A stretch of DNA of 36,853 nt from Myxococcota bacterium (GTDB lineage: Bacteria > Myxococcota_A > UBA9160 > SMWR01). Position 1 is the first letter of the stretch, and each line of letters opens with the position of its first letter. Position numbers and translations under genes: made by a program. Below are positions 1 through 8,753 of the stretch, piece by piece. The notes below the pieces were generated by a model, which was not told the DNA's origin, ran no database searches, and saw only the letters and a program-made list of their open reading frames with translations. The stretch covers positions 1 to 36,853 of the forward strand of contig JBCCEW010000040.1 in the NCBI GenBank assembly GCA_039030075.1, given 5' to 3'.

Positions 1-548
1 ATCGGTAGCTCGCTCTGCCAGTTCACGTAGTCCGTGACGCGCCGCTCGGCCGTGCGGCGGTCGAAGATCTCGAGACGCACGGGGATGCGCGCCTCGTCCT
101 GGGTCACCCACAGCTCCCGGCGACCGGCCCCGTCGGTGATGCGCAGGACCACCGCGGGCCTCCCGATCAGCTGCTCTTCGCGGACCACCTCGGCGCCCTG
201 CTCGACGAGGATCGCGTACTCGTTGCCGAAGGGTCGGCGATCGGTCCGGTCTTCGGCCACGACGGCGGGCTCGCGCTCGATCGCCAGCCCTTCGAGGGTG
301 AGTCCGTCGTAGGCGTAGTACTTCTCACCGTTCACGATGGTGATGATCTTGTGGCCGGCCACGACGGTCTCGGCCCGCAACTTCGACCCCTTCGACCAGA
401 AGTGGGAGACGTTGAGGCCCGCGCCGCCCCGCGCGAGAGCCTGGGCGTACCAGGTGTGGAGCGTCTCTTCTTCCTCCGCGAGCGCGGGCGGCGCGACGAG
501 GAGCAAGACCATCGGGAGGAGCGCAAAGAGCGTACGAGGTCGGGGCAT
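1..548 (-). CDS. LolA-like outer-membrane lipoprotein-sorting family protein (3' end cut by window)
   Basis: The reading frame starts at ATG 546-548 on the minus strand and stays open to the window edge, so about 182 residues are visible and the C-terminus is missing. The first 22 or so residues form a Sec signal peptide (basic MPRPRT start, Leu/Val-rich core, ALA-E cleavage site). The mature part looks like a LolA/LolB-type half-barrel: short beta-strand stretches such as KLRAETVVAGHKIITIVNGEKYY, followed by VLRITDGAGRRELWVTQDEA and a VRLEIFDRRT strand. Proteins of this fold bind lipid or lipoprotein acyl chains in the periplasm. It is divergent from the membrane-protein gene starting at 602, with 53 bp between the starts. 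The family call is by pattern only; a DUF4412-type relative is also possible. Confidence 0.6.
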   Translation of the reverse strand, partial: MPRPRTLFALLPMVLLLVAPPALAEEEETLHTWYAQALARGGAGLNVSHFWSKGSKLRAETVVAGHKIITIVNGEKYYAYDGLTLEGLAIEREPAVVAEDRTDRRPFGNEYAILVEQGAEVVREEQLIGRPAVVLRITDGAGRRELWVTQDEARIPVRLEIFDRRTAERRVTDYVNWQSELP

Positions 549-601
549 CGGTCCGAGACTAGCCCGAGGCGGGGTTCCGTTCCCTGCTAGCCTGTGCAGG
601 A

Positions 602-1648
602 ATGAGCGAGACTGCAGTCGCAGGCCGTCTCTGGTCGGACGGCTTCTACGGGCGCATTCCGCTGCCGCCGCTCGCGGTCGGGGCGCTTTGTGCAGCGCTG
701 CTGGTCGGGATCCTCACGCTCGCGGCCGAATGGAGCGGCGCCTTCGAGGTGCTCGCGTCGCGTGGGCTCTCCTGGTGGCAGCACCGGGACGGTCGCATCG
801 CCGTGCTCCTGGCGCTGCTCGCCGTCACCACGCCGACCGCGCTTCGATACCACGAACTCGGTACGCGGCGGAACCTCGACGCGCTCGCGGCCTCGGACCT
901 GTGGCCCGAGGGCTTCCCGACCGAGGTGTGGCGAGAGGGCGCCCCGGATCTCCAGCGCGCGCTGTTCTTCGGCCTGACCGGCTTCGCGCTCGTCCCCTTC
1001 GTCGCATCGCTCGTCGACGGCAATCCGAGCATCTACTTCGGTCCCGACTACTGGGGCATCTGGCAGGCGTGGCACTGGGTGACCGGCGCGTTCGCCGCGT
1101 TCTGGGGCGGTGTCTTGATCTACCGGGTCCAGGCCGACGCGCGCACCTTCGCCGCGCTGGCGGGCTCGGTGGAACGGGTCGACCTGCTGCGACGGGAGTC
1201 CTGGCTGCCGTTCACCCGCCAGGGCCTTCGCTCGACGGTTCCGGGCGCCATCTTCGTCACCTTCCTCGCGCTGAATCTCGTCGACGCCGACTTCTGGATC
1301 GCGATCGCGGTGCTGGGCACCGTGGTCGTCGTCCAGAACCTCACCCTGCTGCTGCGGCCCCTGCGCGGGATCCGGGATCGACTGCGCGAGGCGAAGCGCG
1401 CCGAGCTGGGGCGGGTGGACGCCGCGATCCGCGGCGAAGCGGGCGCCCTCGACGGCTCGCTGATCGGTGCGCGCGAGGCCCCGGGCCTCGCGGATCTGCT
1501 GGCCTGGCGGCGCTTCGTCGAGGCGGTCCCCGAGTGGCCGATCGACGCATCGACCCTCGGGCGCCTGGCGCTCTACGTCGGGATCCCGCTCTTCTCCTGG
1601 GTGGGCGCGGCTCTCGTCGAGCGCATGCTGGACGCCGTCATCGACTAG
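602..1648 (+). CDS. Multi-spanning membrane protein of unknown function
   Basis: A 348-residue integral membrane protein starting at ATG 602. Hydrophobic segments lie at roughly residues 20-42, 60-76, 120-138, 155-178, 215-255 (probably two helices) and 325-345, giving about six helices. A charged cytosolic-looking stretch with many Arg and Glu (about 256-300) precedes the last helix. The C-terminal part (ADLLAWRRFVEAVPEWPID followed by a helix ending SWVGAALVERML) resembles the end of conserved hypothetical membrane proteins found in several phyla, for which I know no function. The thiD start lies 39 bp downstream on the same strand, so the two may be cotranscribed, though nothing ties their functions together. 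Confidence 0.75.
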   Translation: MSETAVAGRLWSDGFYGRIPLPPLAVGALCAALLVGILTLAAEWSGAFEVLASRGLSWWQHRDGRIAVLLALLAVTTPTALRYHELGTRRNLDALAASDLWPEGFPTEVWREGAPDLQRALFFGLTGFALVPFVASLVDGNPSIYFGPDYWGIWQAWHWVTGAFAAFWGGVLIYRVQADARTFAALAGSVERVDLLRRESWLPFTRQGLRSTVPGAIFVTFLALNLVDADFWIAIAVLGTVVVVQNLTLLLRPLRGIRDRLREAKRAELGRVDAAIRGEAGALDGSLIGAREAPGLADLLAWRRFVEAVPEWPIDASTLGRLALYVGIPLFSWVGAALVERMLDAVID

Positions 1649-1687
1649 CGCGTCGTCGGGCGCAGACGTTGCGATAGTCTCCGCGCC

Positions 1688-2461
1688 ATGCAGAAAGCAC
1701 TCAGCATCGCCGGCTCCGACCCGACGGGGGGCGCCGGGTTGCAAGCCGACCTCCAGGTCTTCCGCGCAAACGGTGTCCACGGTATGGCGGTGGTCACGGC
1801 CCTGACCGTCCAAGACCCGACGAAGGTGCACCAGATGTTGCCGGCGTTTCCGAACGTCGTGCTCGATCAGCTGCGCGCGCTGCTGAGGAGCGTGCCCCCG
1901 GATGCCGTCAAGATCGGCGCACTCGCGACGGACGACGTCGCGCGCAGCGTCGATCTGGGGATGGACCTGCTCGATCCCGAGAAGCGCACGCCGATCGTGA
2001 TCGACCCCGTGCTCTTCGCGAGCGACGGCAGCGCGTTGCTCGAGCGCCGAGCCTACGGGACGCTGCAGGACCTGATCGGCCGCGCGCATCTCGTGACGCC
2101 GAACCTGCCGGAAGCTGCGACGCTCACGGGCAGCGACGTCTCCACCCGCGAGGGGGTCGAGGCCGCGGCCGCCGCGCTCGTGACGGGGATGGGCGCTGGC
2201 GCTGCCCTGGTGAAGGGCGGCCACCGCGACGGTAGCCCGGACGACCTGCTCGCTCTGCGCAGCGGCGGCAGCGTCAGCTTCCATTGGCTCGACGGCGAAC
2301 GCGTCGAGACGGGCCCGGTGCACGGCACGGGGTGTTCGCTCGCGTCGGCGATCACGGCCTTGCTCGCACGTGGCGTTGCACTTCCCGAGGCCGTCGAGGG
2401 CGGCCGGCGCTTCGTGCAGAAGGCGCTCCGCAACGCCCAGGAGCACTTCCTGGTCTACTAG
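1688..2461 (+). CDS. thiD: Hydroxymethylpyrimidine/phosphomethylpyrimidine kinase
   Basis: ThiD phosphorylates 4-amino-5-hydroxymethyl-2-methylpyrimidine and then its monophosphate, giving HMP-PP for thiamine synthesis in the cytoplasm. The 257-residue length is normal for a stand-alone ThiD. Ribokinase-fold landmarks are present: SIAGSDPTGGAGLQADL near the N-terminus (residues 6-22), the central VIDPVLFASDGSALL (104-118), VTPNLPEAATLTG (136-148), KGGHRDG (176-182) and the anion-hole/catalytic loop HGTGCSLASAI (212-222) with Cys216. No ThiE or ThiM domain is fused and no TPP riboswitch fits in the 39 bp upstream. The stop overlaps the stop of the convergent membrane-protein gene by 4 bp. Confidence 0.95.
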   Translation: MQKALSIAGSDPTGGAGLQADLQVFRANGVHGMAVVTALTVQDPTKVHQMLPAFPNVVLDQLRALLRSVPPDAVKIGALATDDVARSVDLGMDLLDPEKRTPIVIDPVLFASDGSALLERRAYGTLQDLIGRAHLVTPNLPEAATLTGSDVSTREGVEAAAAALVTGMGAGAALVKGGHRDGSPDDLLALRSGGSVSFHWLDGERVETGPVHGTGCSLASAITALLARGVALPEAVEGGRRFVQKALRNAQEHFLVY

Positions 2462-3126
2462 CGGGCGGGGTAGAAGGTCCGACGCGATCGGGGCCGCGGT
2501 GTCGGGTAGAGACCGGCCGCGCGGAAGAGTTCGGCTGTCTCGTCCCTCGAGAGTCCCGCGAAGAAACGCAGGGCGAACCAGGGGAAGAGGAGCGAGATCA
2601 CCGCTCCCAGGAAGAAGCCGAAGGCGCCGACGAGGCCCGTCCAGACGTCCGCCTGCGCCAGCGTCAGGCCGAATCGGGCCTGGATCGCTTCACTCATCCA
2701 CGGCGGCGAGCCCAGGGTCGCCATGGTCGCGAGGAGTGCCCCGAGTGGAGCGGCACCCGCGAGCGCGAAACCGAACCGACGTCGATCCCACCAGAAGAAG
2801 TTCGCGACGGAGGGGTCCTTCCGCGAGAACACGAACTCCTCGACGTTCGCCAGGCTCAGGGCGGACCACACGATCCCGAATTGGAGCACCAGGATCTCGG
2901 CTTGCTCGGAGGCTTCGAAGGCCTCGAACCCGTAGCTGAGGCCCGCCACCCATCCGACGACCGACAGCAGGTGGGCGATCTGGGCCACCTGCAGGCGCCG
3001 GGAATAGAGCGCGCGGGCGGGCCTGGGCTTGAGGCGGATCGGCGTTCGCACCCAGCGCGCCAGGGCCACCGTGCCCAGAAACTGGAGCAGCGCGGCCAGC
3101 GTCCCGAGAATCGCTCCGGCGGCCAT
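2458..3126 (-). CDS. Small membrane protein of unknown function
   Basis: A 222-residue membrane protein starting at ATG 3126. Hydrophobic stretches at about residues 3-25, 46-68 (LQVAQIAHLLSVVGWVAGLSY), 80-95 (weak), 122-145 (GAAPLGALLATMATLG) and 163-190 (TGLVGAFGFFLGAVISLLFPWFAL) suggest four to five helices, with a basic C-terminal tail (RPRSRRTFYPAR). It follows mpl on the same strand with a 46 bp gap and may be the last gene of that operon; its 3' end overlaps thiD tail-to-tail by 4 bp. I do not recognise the family. Confidence 0.7.
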   Translation of the reverse strand: MAAGAILGTLAALLQFLGTVALARWVRTPIRLKPRPARALYSRRLQVAQIAHLLSVVGWVAGLSYGFEAFEASEQAEILVLQFGIVWSALSLANVEEFVFSRKDPSVANFFWWDRRRFGFALAGAAPLGALLATMATLGSPPWMSEAIQARFGLTLAQADVWTGLVGAFGFFLGAVISLLFPWFALRFFAGLSRDETAELFRAAGLYPTPRPRSRRTFYPAR

Positions 3127-3172
3127 GTTCGTGCTTCGACGGGCCGCAGCGCGGGCTTGACTCGACTTCGGC

Positions 3173-4603
3173 TCAGGCCTCGAGGGCGGCGAGCAGCTTC
3201 TCCCAGATGCCGTCGAAGGCGCCGTTGCTCATGACGACGGCGACGTCGCCGGGAGCGGCTTCGGCTACGACGTGGTCCACGATCGCGTCGACGTCGGAGA
3301 TGGCCTCGGCCACGAGCTCTCGGTCTTCGAGATCGGCTGCCAGCTGTGCGGCCGAAAACTTCTCCGTCACCTCGCCAGTTGCGCTGTAGATCGGCGTGTC
3401 CGGGACCTCGCGGATCACGATGCGATCGGCGGCGTCGAAGGCCTCGGCGTACTGCTGCTGGAACACCTTGCGGCGGCTGGTGTTCGTGCGCGGTTCGAAG
3501 ATCGCCACGATGCGACGGCCGGGGTAGCGGGCGCGCACGGCGGTGAGCGTCGCGGCGACGGCCGTCGGATGGTGGGCGAAGTCATCGAGCACGGTCACGC
3601 CCGCCGCCTCGCCGCGCACCTCGAGTCGACGTCGTACGCCGCGAAACCCCATCAGCGCGGCCATCGCCCCCTCGAAGGGGACGCCGAGCTCCGTGGCGAC
3701 GGCCACGGCGGCGACTGCGTTCTCGAGGTTGTGATCCCCGTAGAGCGGGACCAGAGACGCTGTGCCCGGCTGGCCCGGGCGCCGGAGCTGGAAGCGGGTG
3801 CCTTCTTCGGTGGCTTCGAGGTCGGTGGCGGCGTAGTCGAGGGAGCGGTTCGCCCCGACGCCGTAGCCCACGACGCGGCAGCGCGCGTCGCGCACGACGT
3901 CGGCGACCCCCTCGTGACCCACCGCTGCGATCACCGTGCCGTCTTCGGGCATCTGGCGCAGCAGGGTGCGGAAGGCGTCCTTCACGTGGTCGAGGTCGCG
4001 ATAGATGTCGGCGTGGTCGAACTCGACCGACGTGATCACCAGCGTCTGCGGGTGGTAGTGGAGGAACTTCGGCGTCTTGTCGAAGAAGGCGGTGTCGTAT
4101 TCGTCGCCTTCGACGACGAAGTGTTCGCCGTCGCCCTCGCGGAAGGAACCGCCGAAGTCGAGGGCGTGGCCGCCCACGAGCAGCGACGGATCGCAGCCGG
4201 TGCGCATCAGGACCGAGCCCACCAGGCTGGTGGTCGTGGTCTTGCCGTGGGTGCCGGTCACGACCACCGAGTGCTTTCCGGCGATCGCCAGTTCGTAGAG
4301 GGCGTCCGAGAAAGACCGGTAGGGCAGGCCCTCGTCGAGCACGGCCTTCGCCTCCGGGTTGTCCGGCCGCACCGCGTTGCCGATCACCACGAGGTCGGGA
4401 TCCTCGGCGGCGACGTTCTCGGCGCGAAATCCCTCGTGGACCCGAATGCCCCAGCCTTCGAGCAGCGTGCTCATCGGCGGGTAGAGCTGGTCGTCGGATC
4501 CCGTGACGCGCAGGCCGCGCGCATGGAGCAGGCCCGCGAGGCTCCCCATGCCCGTACCGCCGATGGCGACGAAGTGAACGCTGCGCGGCGCTTCGTTCTT
4601 CAC
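3173..4603 (-). CDS. mpl: UDP-N-acetylmuramate:L-alanyl-gamma-D-glutamyl-meso-diaminopimelate ligase
   Basis: Mpl is a cytoplasmic Mur ligase that joins the recycled tripeptide L-Ala-gamma-D-Glu-meso-Dap to UDP-MurNAc, returning cell-wall peptide to the precursor pool. The order of parts is that of Mpl: an N-terminal Rossmann motif FVAIGGTGMGSLAGLL, the ATP-binding GTHGKTTTT (about residues 117-125), the central EYDTAFFDKTPKFLHY stretch, and the Mpl-typical LDDFAHHPTAVAATL. I place the start at GTG 4603 because GGAG lies just upstream; an in-frame GTG at 4621 would add six residues. The serine hydrolase upstream stops 28 bp before this start, on the same strand. Confidence 0.92.
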   Translation of the reverse strand: MKNEAPRSVHFVAIGGTGMGSLAGLLHARGLRVTGSDDQLYPPMSTLLEGWGIRVHEGFRAENVAAEDPDLVVIGNAVRPDNPEAKAVLDEGLPYRSFSDALYELAIAGKHSVVVTGTHGKTTTTSLVGSVLMRTGCDPSLLVGGHALDFGGSFREGDGEHFVVEGDEYDTAFFDKTPKFLHYHPQTLVITSVEFDHADIYRDLDHVKDAFRTLLRQMPEDGTVIAAVGHEGVADVVRDARCRVVGYGVGANRSLDYAATDLEATEEGTRFQLRRPGQPGTASLVPLYGDHNLENAVAAVAVATELGVPFEGAMAALMGFRGVRRRLEVRGEAAGVTVLDDFAHHPTAVAATLTAVRARYPGRRIVAIFEPRTNTSRRKVFQQQYAEAFDAADRIVIREVPDTPIYSATGEVTEKFSAAQLAADLEDRELVAEAISDVDAIVDHVVAEAAPGDVAVVMSNGAFDGIWEKLLAALEA

Positions 4604-4631
4604 GCGATCTCCACGACCCACTCGCGGGAAC

Positions 4632-5786
4632 TCACTCGGCGAGGAAGCCTTCCATGATCAGGTCGTGCACGATCGGACGCAGCTCGAAGCGGCTCTTCTT
4701 CGCGACCTGGTGCACCCGATTGGTGAGCATGACGATGATGGCCTCGCGCTCGAGGTCGATCCAGAGTGACGTCCCCGTGAAGCCCAGGTGCCCGATCGAC
4801 TGAACCGAGAAGTGCTTCCCCGACGACGACTGGCCTTCGGTGGGGGTGTCCCAACCGAGGGCCCAGTCCGATCCTTTCGGCAGCTGCTGGCGTTCGCTGA
4901 AGGCGCGGACCGCCTCCTGCGGTAGGACATCGCTGCGCCCGTGCCAGACGTCGAGCCAGGCCTGGGCGAAGCGCATCACCGCGTCGGCCGGAGCGAAGAG
5001 GCCGGCGTGGCCGGCCACGCCGCCCATCGACCAGGCGTTGGGGTCGTGGACTTCCCCCCAGAGGATGCGCTCCCGCCACGCGCAGTTCTCTGTGGCGGCG
5101 ACCCGGCGTCGCAGGGGGTCGGGCAGCTCGGATCCCTCTTCGAGGGGGATGAAGAAGGTGTCGCTGAGACCGAGGGGCTCGGCCACGCACTCGCGGAACA
5201 CGTCGTCGAGGCGCTGTTGGGTGACGGCTTCGACGACGGCGCCCAGGGTGATGAAGTCGAGGTCGCCGTAGACCGCGGCGGCTCCGGGCTCGTGGACCAG
5301 TCCGGAGCGCACGATGCGCTCGATCACGAACTCGCGCCCCGTCGCGGTGCCGAGCCAGCGTTCTCCGGTCTTTTGCTCGCGTTCGACGAGGAGCTCGTGA
5401 AACGCGCGCCAGGGCTTCAGCCCCGCGCTGTGGGTCAGGAGGTGGCGGATCGTGACCGCTTCCTTGTCACGCTCGGCGAAGGTCGGCAGGAATTTCGCGA
5501 CCGGAGCGTCCAGGTCGACGCTGCCCTCGTGCACCAGCTGCATCAGGGTGGTCGTCGTGACCAGTGGCTTCGTGAGCGAGGCGAGATCGAAGATCGTCTC
5601 GCGGCTCATCGGAATGCGCTCCGGGCGTACCACGGCCAGGCCGCGGACCGAGACGTGCTCGATGACCTCGCCCTCGCGCGGCATGCGTGCGAGGACGACG
5701 GCCCCCGGAATCTCGGCGCGTCCGATGGCCTTGTCGATGGCACGGTCGACACGCTCGAGCTTGCGACGAATCAGACTCCACTTCAC
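4632..5786 (-). CDS. Serine hydrolase of the beta-lactamase class C / penicillin-binding-protein-like family
   Basis: A 384-residue protein read from GTG 5786, which follows a G-rich run about 10 bases upstream; the frame is open further upstream, but only as antisense to dnaB. Motifs of the class C serine beta-lactamase/esterase fold are visible: nucleophile motif S70-L-T-K73 in FDLASLTKP, Y173-G-D175 in place of the usual YxN, and H333-LGFTGTS in place of KTG, plus HLLTHSAGL typical of the family. No signal peptide is seen, so the protein is probably cytoplasmic and not a resistance enzyme. Its place directly before mpl suggests a part in peptidoglycan recycling or peptide trimming; that role is inferred from context only. 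A carboxylesterase is an alternative. Confidence 0.82.
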   Translation of the reverse strand: MKWSLIRRKLERVDRAIDKAIGRAEIPGAVVLARMPREGEVIEHVSVRGLAVVRPERIPMSRETIFDLASLTKPLVTTTTLMQLVHEGSVDLDAPVAKFLPTFAERDKEAVTIRHLLTHSAGLKPWRAFHELLVEREQKTGERWLGTATGREFVIERIVRSGLVHEPGAAAVYGDLDFITLGAVVEAVTQQRLDDVFRECVAEPLGLSDTFFIPLEEGSELPDPLRRRVAATENCAWRERILWGEVHDPNAWSMGGVAGHAGLFAPADAVMRFAQAWLDVWHGRSDVLPQEAVRAFSERQQLPKGSDWALGWDTPTEGQSSSGKHFSVQSIGHLGFTGTSLWIDLEREAIIVMLTNRVHQVAKKSRFELRPIVHDLIMEGFLAE

Positions 5787-5902
5787 GTGTATCGAAACCC
5801 CCCGACGGTGGATGGTAGCGCCGCCGTTGCGCTGTGGGGCGCTCCGAGGACCGCTCTTCGAAGGCGGAGGCGCGTCGCGCGGCTCGCTGCTCGGGCGGAG
5901 AC

Positions 5903-7420
5903 TCAATACTCGAAGTCGTCCCCCGCCGGCCCGCCGATGAAGTCGGCGTCCGGGTCGACGACGAAGCTGCCGCCGGCCTCGGGCTGCGGGGCTTCGTCGC
6001 CGCCGAAGCCCGGCGTCTCGGGCAAGCCCATTTCGCTGCGTCGCTGGTCGGTGAGGTCGCTGAACTTCGCGTACTGACCGTCGAATTGGAGTCGGATCGT
6101 GCCCGTCGGCCCGTTGCGCTGCTTCGCGATGATCAGCTCGGCCAGACCGTGGTTCTCTTCGGTCGGGTTGTAGACCTCGTCGCGATAGATGAACGCGATG
6201 ACGTCTGCGTCCTGCTCGATCGCACCCGATTCCCGCAGGTCGCCCATGTTCGGGCGGCGCTTGTCCGGGTCGCGCTGTTCCGGGCCCCGGTTGAGCTGGG
6301 AGAGCGCGATCACCGGGACGTCGAGCTCCTTCGCCAGTGCTTTGAGCCCGTGGCTGATCTCGGCGATCTCGAGGTCCTTGCGCTGGGTGGGCGTGTTGCC
6401 GTGGGCGAGCTGGAGGTAGTCGACCATCACGAGGTCGAGGCCGTGCTCGGAATGCAGCCGGCGGCACTTCGCCTTGATCTCGAGGATCGTGATCGTGCCG
6501 CTGTCGTCCATCCAGATGTTCGCGTTCGACAGCTTGTTCGCTGCCTGCTGGATGCGCTTGTAGGCATCGGCATTGCCGTAGCCCTTGCGGAAGTTGGTGA
6601 AGTTGACGCGCGCTTCCGAGGCCAGCAGTCGCAGGATCAGCGAGCGCTTCGTCATCTCGAGCGAGAAGACCGCGACCTTGCGGCTGTGGTCGAGCGCCGC
6701 GTTGCGCGCCAGGTTCAACGCCAGGGCGGTCTTTCCCATACTGGGCCGCGCCGCGACGATGATCAGTTCGCCGGGCTGGAGCCCGCCGGTGTCGGCGTCG
6801 AGGTCCGAATACCCCGTCGGGACGCCGGTGAGCTCGCCGCTGCTGCGCATCAGCATGTCGACGTGGTCCATCGCGTCGTGGAGGCCCGAGTCGAGGGACG
6901 TGAAGGTGGTGCGCGCCTCGGCCTGGCCGAGCTCGAAGATCTTCGACTCGGCGGCGTCGAGGAGCGTCTCAGCGCGGCCGTCCTCCTCGAAGCTGGATTC
7001 GGTGATCTCGCTGGCGACGCGGATCAGATTCCGCTTGATCGCCTTGTCGCGGACGATGCGCGCGTGGTGCACGACGTTCGCGGCGGTCGCTTCGTAGTCG
7101 GAGAGCTCGGACAGGTAGACGAGACCGCCCACGTGATCGAGCTTCTTCGCCGCGTTCAGGTAGTCCGAGAGCGTGTGCAGATCGACGGGCTCGTTCTCGT
7201 CCTGGAGCGCGAGCATTGCCTTGTAGATCTGCTGGTGGGACGGGTGATAGAAGTCGTCCGGCGCCACTTCGTTCAGCACGACGTGGATCGCGGTGTTCTC
7301 GATGAGCAGCGCGGACAGGACCGCCTTCTCGGCTTCGAGATCGTGCGGCGGAACGCGTCCGATGTCGGCGCGTGCGTTCGTGCGCGGCTCGACCAGATCC
7401 GGTCCGATGGACTCGGCCAC
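5903..7420 (-). CDS. dnaB: Replicative DNA helicase DnaB
   Basis: The hexameric 5'-3' helicase of the replication fork. At 505 residues it has normal length and no intein. The N-terminal primase-interacting domain (PPHDLEAEKAVLSALLIE, from residue 24) is followed by a linker and a RecA-like motor: Walker A ARPSMGKT (224-231), FSLEM (252-256), Walker B VMVDYLQL (331-338) and ALSQLNRGPEQR (372-383) with the arginine-finger region and DLRESGAIEQDAD (394-405). The last 35 residues are Gly/Pro/Asp-rich. The start is GTG 7420, preceded by a G-rich stretch (GGGGGGA, about 7 bases). It follows rplI by 77 bp on the same strand, the common rpsF-rplI-dnaB arrangement. Confidence 0.96.
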   Translation of the reverse strand: MAESIGPDLVEPRTNARADIGRVPPHDLEAEKAVLSALLIENTAIHVVLNEVAPDDFYHPSHQQIYKAMLALQDENEPVDLHTLSDYLNAAKKLDHVGGLVYLSELSDYEATAANVVHHARIVRDKAIKRNLIRVASEITESSFEEDGRAETLLDAAESKIFELGQAEARTTFTSLDSGLHDAMDHVDMLMRSSGELTGVPTGYSDLDADTGGLQPGELIIVAARPSMGKTALALNLARNAALDHSRKVAVFSLEMTKRSLILRLLASEARVNFTNFRKGYGNADAYKRIQQAANKLSNANIWMDDSGTITILEIKAKCRRLHSEHGLDLVMVDYLQLAHGNTPTQRKDLEIAEISHGLKALAKELDVPVIALSQLNRGPEQRDPDKRRPNMGDLRESGAIEQDADVIAFIYRDEVYNPTEENHGLAELIIAKQRNGPTGTIRLQFDGQYAKFSDLTDQRRSEMGLPETPGFGGDEAPQPEAGGSFVVDPDADFIGGPAGDDFEY

Positions 7421-7497
7421 GAAAAGTCCCCCCTACCGCTCGGTTCTCGTGCCGAACGGAGAGAGATCTTACCAAGCCTGCTCGCGGGCGGGGGCCG

Positions 7498-8100
7498 CTA
7501 TCCCGCGTCGGAAGCGGCGTCTCCGTCGGACGCAGCGTCGGAAGACGCCGTTTCTTCCTGGGCGTCCGCCTCGGCGTCCTCGTCTTGCTCGCGACGGCGC
7601 GAGCGGTCGTCGAAGTCCTCGACATCGTCGTCGTCGATGGCGGGACCGCCTTCGCCGATCACCTTGACCGTCAGCTCGGCCGAGAGCTCGCGGAGCAGCT
7701 TGACCGTGACCTTGTGCTCGCCGACTTCCTTGATCGGGTCACGCAGGTCGATGCGACGCCGGTCGATCGGAATGCCCGCTTCTTCGACCTTCTCGGCGAT
7801 GTTGGCGGCCGTCACCGAACCGAAGAGCTTGCCGCCATCGCCAGCACGCGCGCCGATCTGGAGATCGAGGCCCTCGAGCTGCTTCTTCACGGCCTTCAGG
7901 CTCGTGAGCTCGCGGGCCGCCTTCTCCTCGGCGATGCGCTTGTTGTGTTCGAGTTCCTGCACCCTGCCGGCCGTCGCGAGGATGGCCTTGCCCTGGGGGA
8001 GGAGATAGTTGCGGGCGAACCCGGGCTTCACCTTCACGAGGTCGCCGGCTTCACCGAGGTTGTGGATGGACTCGACCAGGATGAGCTGCACCTGGCTCAC
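7498..8100 (-). CDS. rplI: 50S ribosomal protein L9
   Basis: L9 binds 23S rRNA near the base of the L1 stalk and helps maintain reading-frame fidelity. The N-terminal domain is clear: VQLILVESIHNLGEAGDLV then VKPGFARNYLLPQGKAI (residues 4-37), followed by the long connecting helix and a C-terminal domain with KLFGSVTAANIAEKV and IDRRRIDLRDPIKEVGEHKV. At 200 residues it is about 50 longer than the usual protein; the excess is an acidic, Asp/Glu/Ala/Ser-rich tail from about residue 162. It overlaps the end of rpsF by 4 bp (translational coupling), leaving no room for the rpsR gene normally found between them. Confidence 0.96.
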   Translation of the reverse strand: MSQVQLILVESIHNLGEAGDLVKVKPGFARNYLLPQGKAILATAGRVQELEHNKRIAEEKAARELTSLKAVKKQLEGLDLQIGARAGDGGKLFGSVTAANIAEKVEEAGIPIDRRRIDLRDPIKEVGEHKVTVKLLRELSAELTVKVIGEGGPAIDDDDVEDFDDRSRRREQDEDAEADAQEETASSDAASDGDAASDAG

Positions 8101-8672
8101 GACGTGGTCTCATCTTCGGCCGGGGCGCTCTCGGCGGCCGGCTCGGCAGCGGCTTCCGCCGGTGCCTCTTCAGCGGCCGGAGCCTCCTCGGCAGCGGGCT
8201 CGGGAGCGGGTTCGGCGGCGGGCTCGGGAGCCGGCGCTGCTTCCGCAGCCTTCGCGGCGGCGGCGGCCTCTTCGGCGGCCCGGGCGGCTTCCTCGGCGTC
8301 TCGGGCAGCCTTCTCGGCGGCGCGCTTGACCCGGTCTTCCTCGAACCCCACGGCTTCGGCGCGGCGGGCATCGAGGTCGGCGACGTCCTCGCTCGCCAGC
8401 ACGGTCAGGAACCGGAGGATCGAGTCGTCGAGCCGCGCGACGCGCTCGAGCGCAGGCACCACGGCGCCTTCCGACAGGAAGTGCAGCACCTGGTAGTGGC
8501 CCTTCTGGAAGTTCTGGATCTCGTAGGCCAGTCGGCGGCGGCCCCAATCCTCGTAGAAGAGCTTCTCCGAGTCGTTCTCGGCGAGGATGCCCTCGAAGCG
8601 CTGGTTGATCGCCTCGATCCCCTCGTCGGAAATCTCGGGCTGAACGACGAACGTGAACTCGTACTCGCGCAC
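8097..8672 (-). CDS. rpsF: 30S ribosomal protein S6 with long Ala/Glu/Pro tail
   Basis: S6 sits on the platform of the 30S subunit and pairs with S18. The start is taken as GTG 8672, which has AGGAGG four bases upstream; an in-frame GTG at 8693 would lie upstream of that site. Residues 1-95 are the normal S6 fold: YEFTFVVQPEISDEGIEAI, the WGRRRLAYEIQNFQKGHY core and LDDSILRFLTVLA. After about residue 105 comes an 85-residue low-complexity tail almost entirely of Ala, Glu and Pro. In some bacteria S6 receives Glu tails after translation (RimK); here an acidic tail is encoded. The gene is first in a unit with rplI, to which it is joined by a 4 bp overlap. Confidence 0.95.
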   Translation of the reverse strand: MREYEFTFVVQPEISDEGIEAINQRFEGILAENDSEKLFYEDWGRRRLAYEIQNFQKGHYQVLHFLSEGAVVPALERVARLDDSILRFLTVLASEDVADLDARRAEAVGFEEDRVKRAAEKAARDAEEAARAAEEAAAAAKAAEAAPAPEPAAEPAPEPAAEEAPAAEEAPAEAAAEPAAESAPAEDETTS

Positions 8673-8753
8673 GATCCCTCCTGGACGGAGCACCGGGGGT
8701 GCCGGCTCCGGGCCCGGATGGCCAGCGCGCTGCGCGGGAGGACCGGGCCGAGG

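Noticed and set aside
1649-1687. TPP riboswitch before thiD
   Set aside because: Only 39 bp are available and no THI-box sequence is present.
587-2446. 619-codon open frame on the minus strand across the membrane-protein and thiD genes
   Set aside because: It is antisense to two well-supported genes, is rich in Arg/Glu/Asp/His and has no recognisable motif, as expected for a mirror frame in GC-rich DNA.
5834-8008. 724-codon open frame on the plus strand opposite dnaB and rplI
   Set aside because: Antisense to clear dnaB and rplI genes, with no fold-like sequence pattern.
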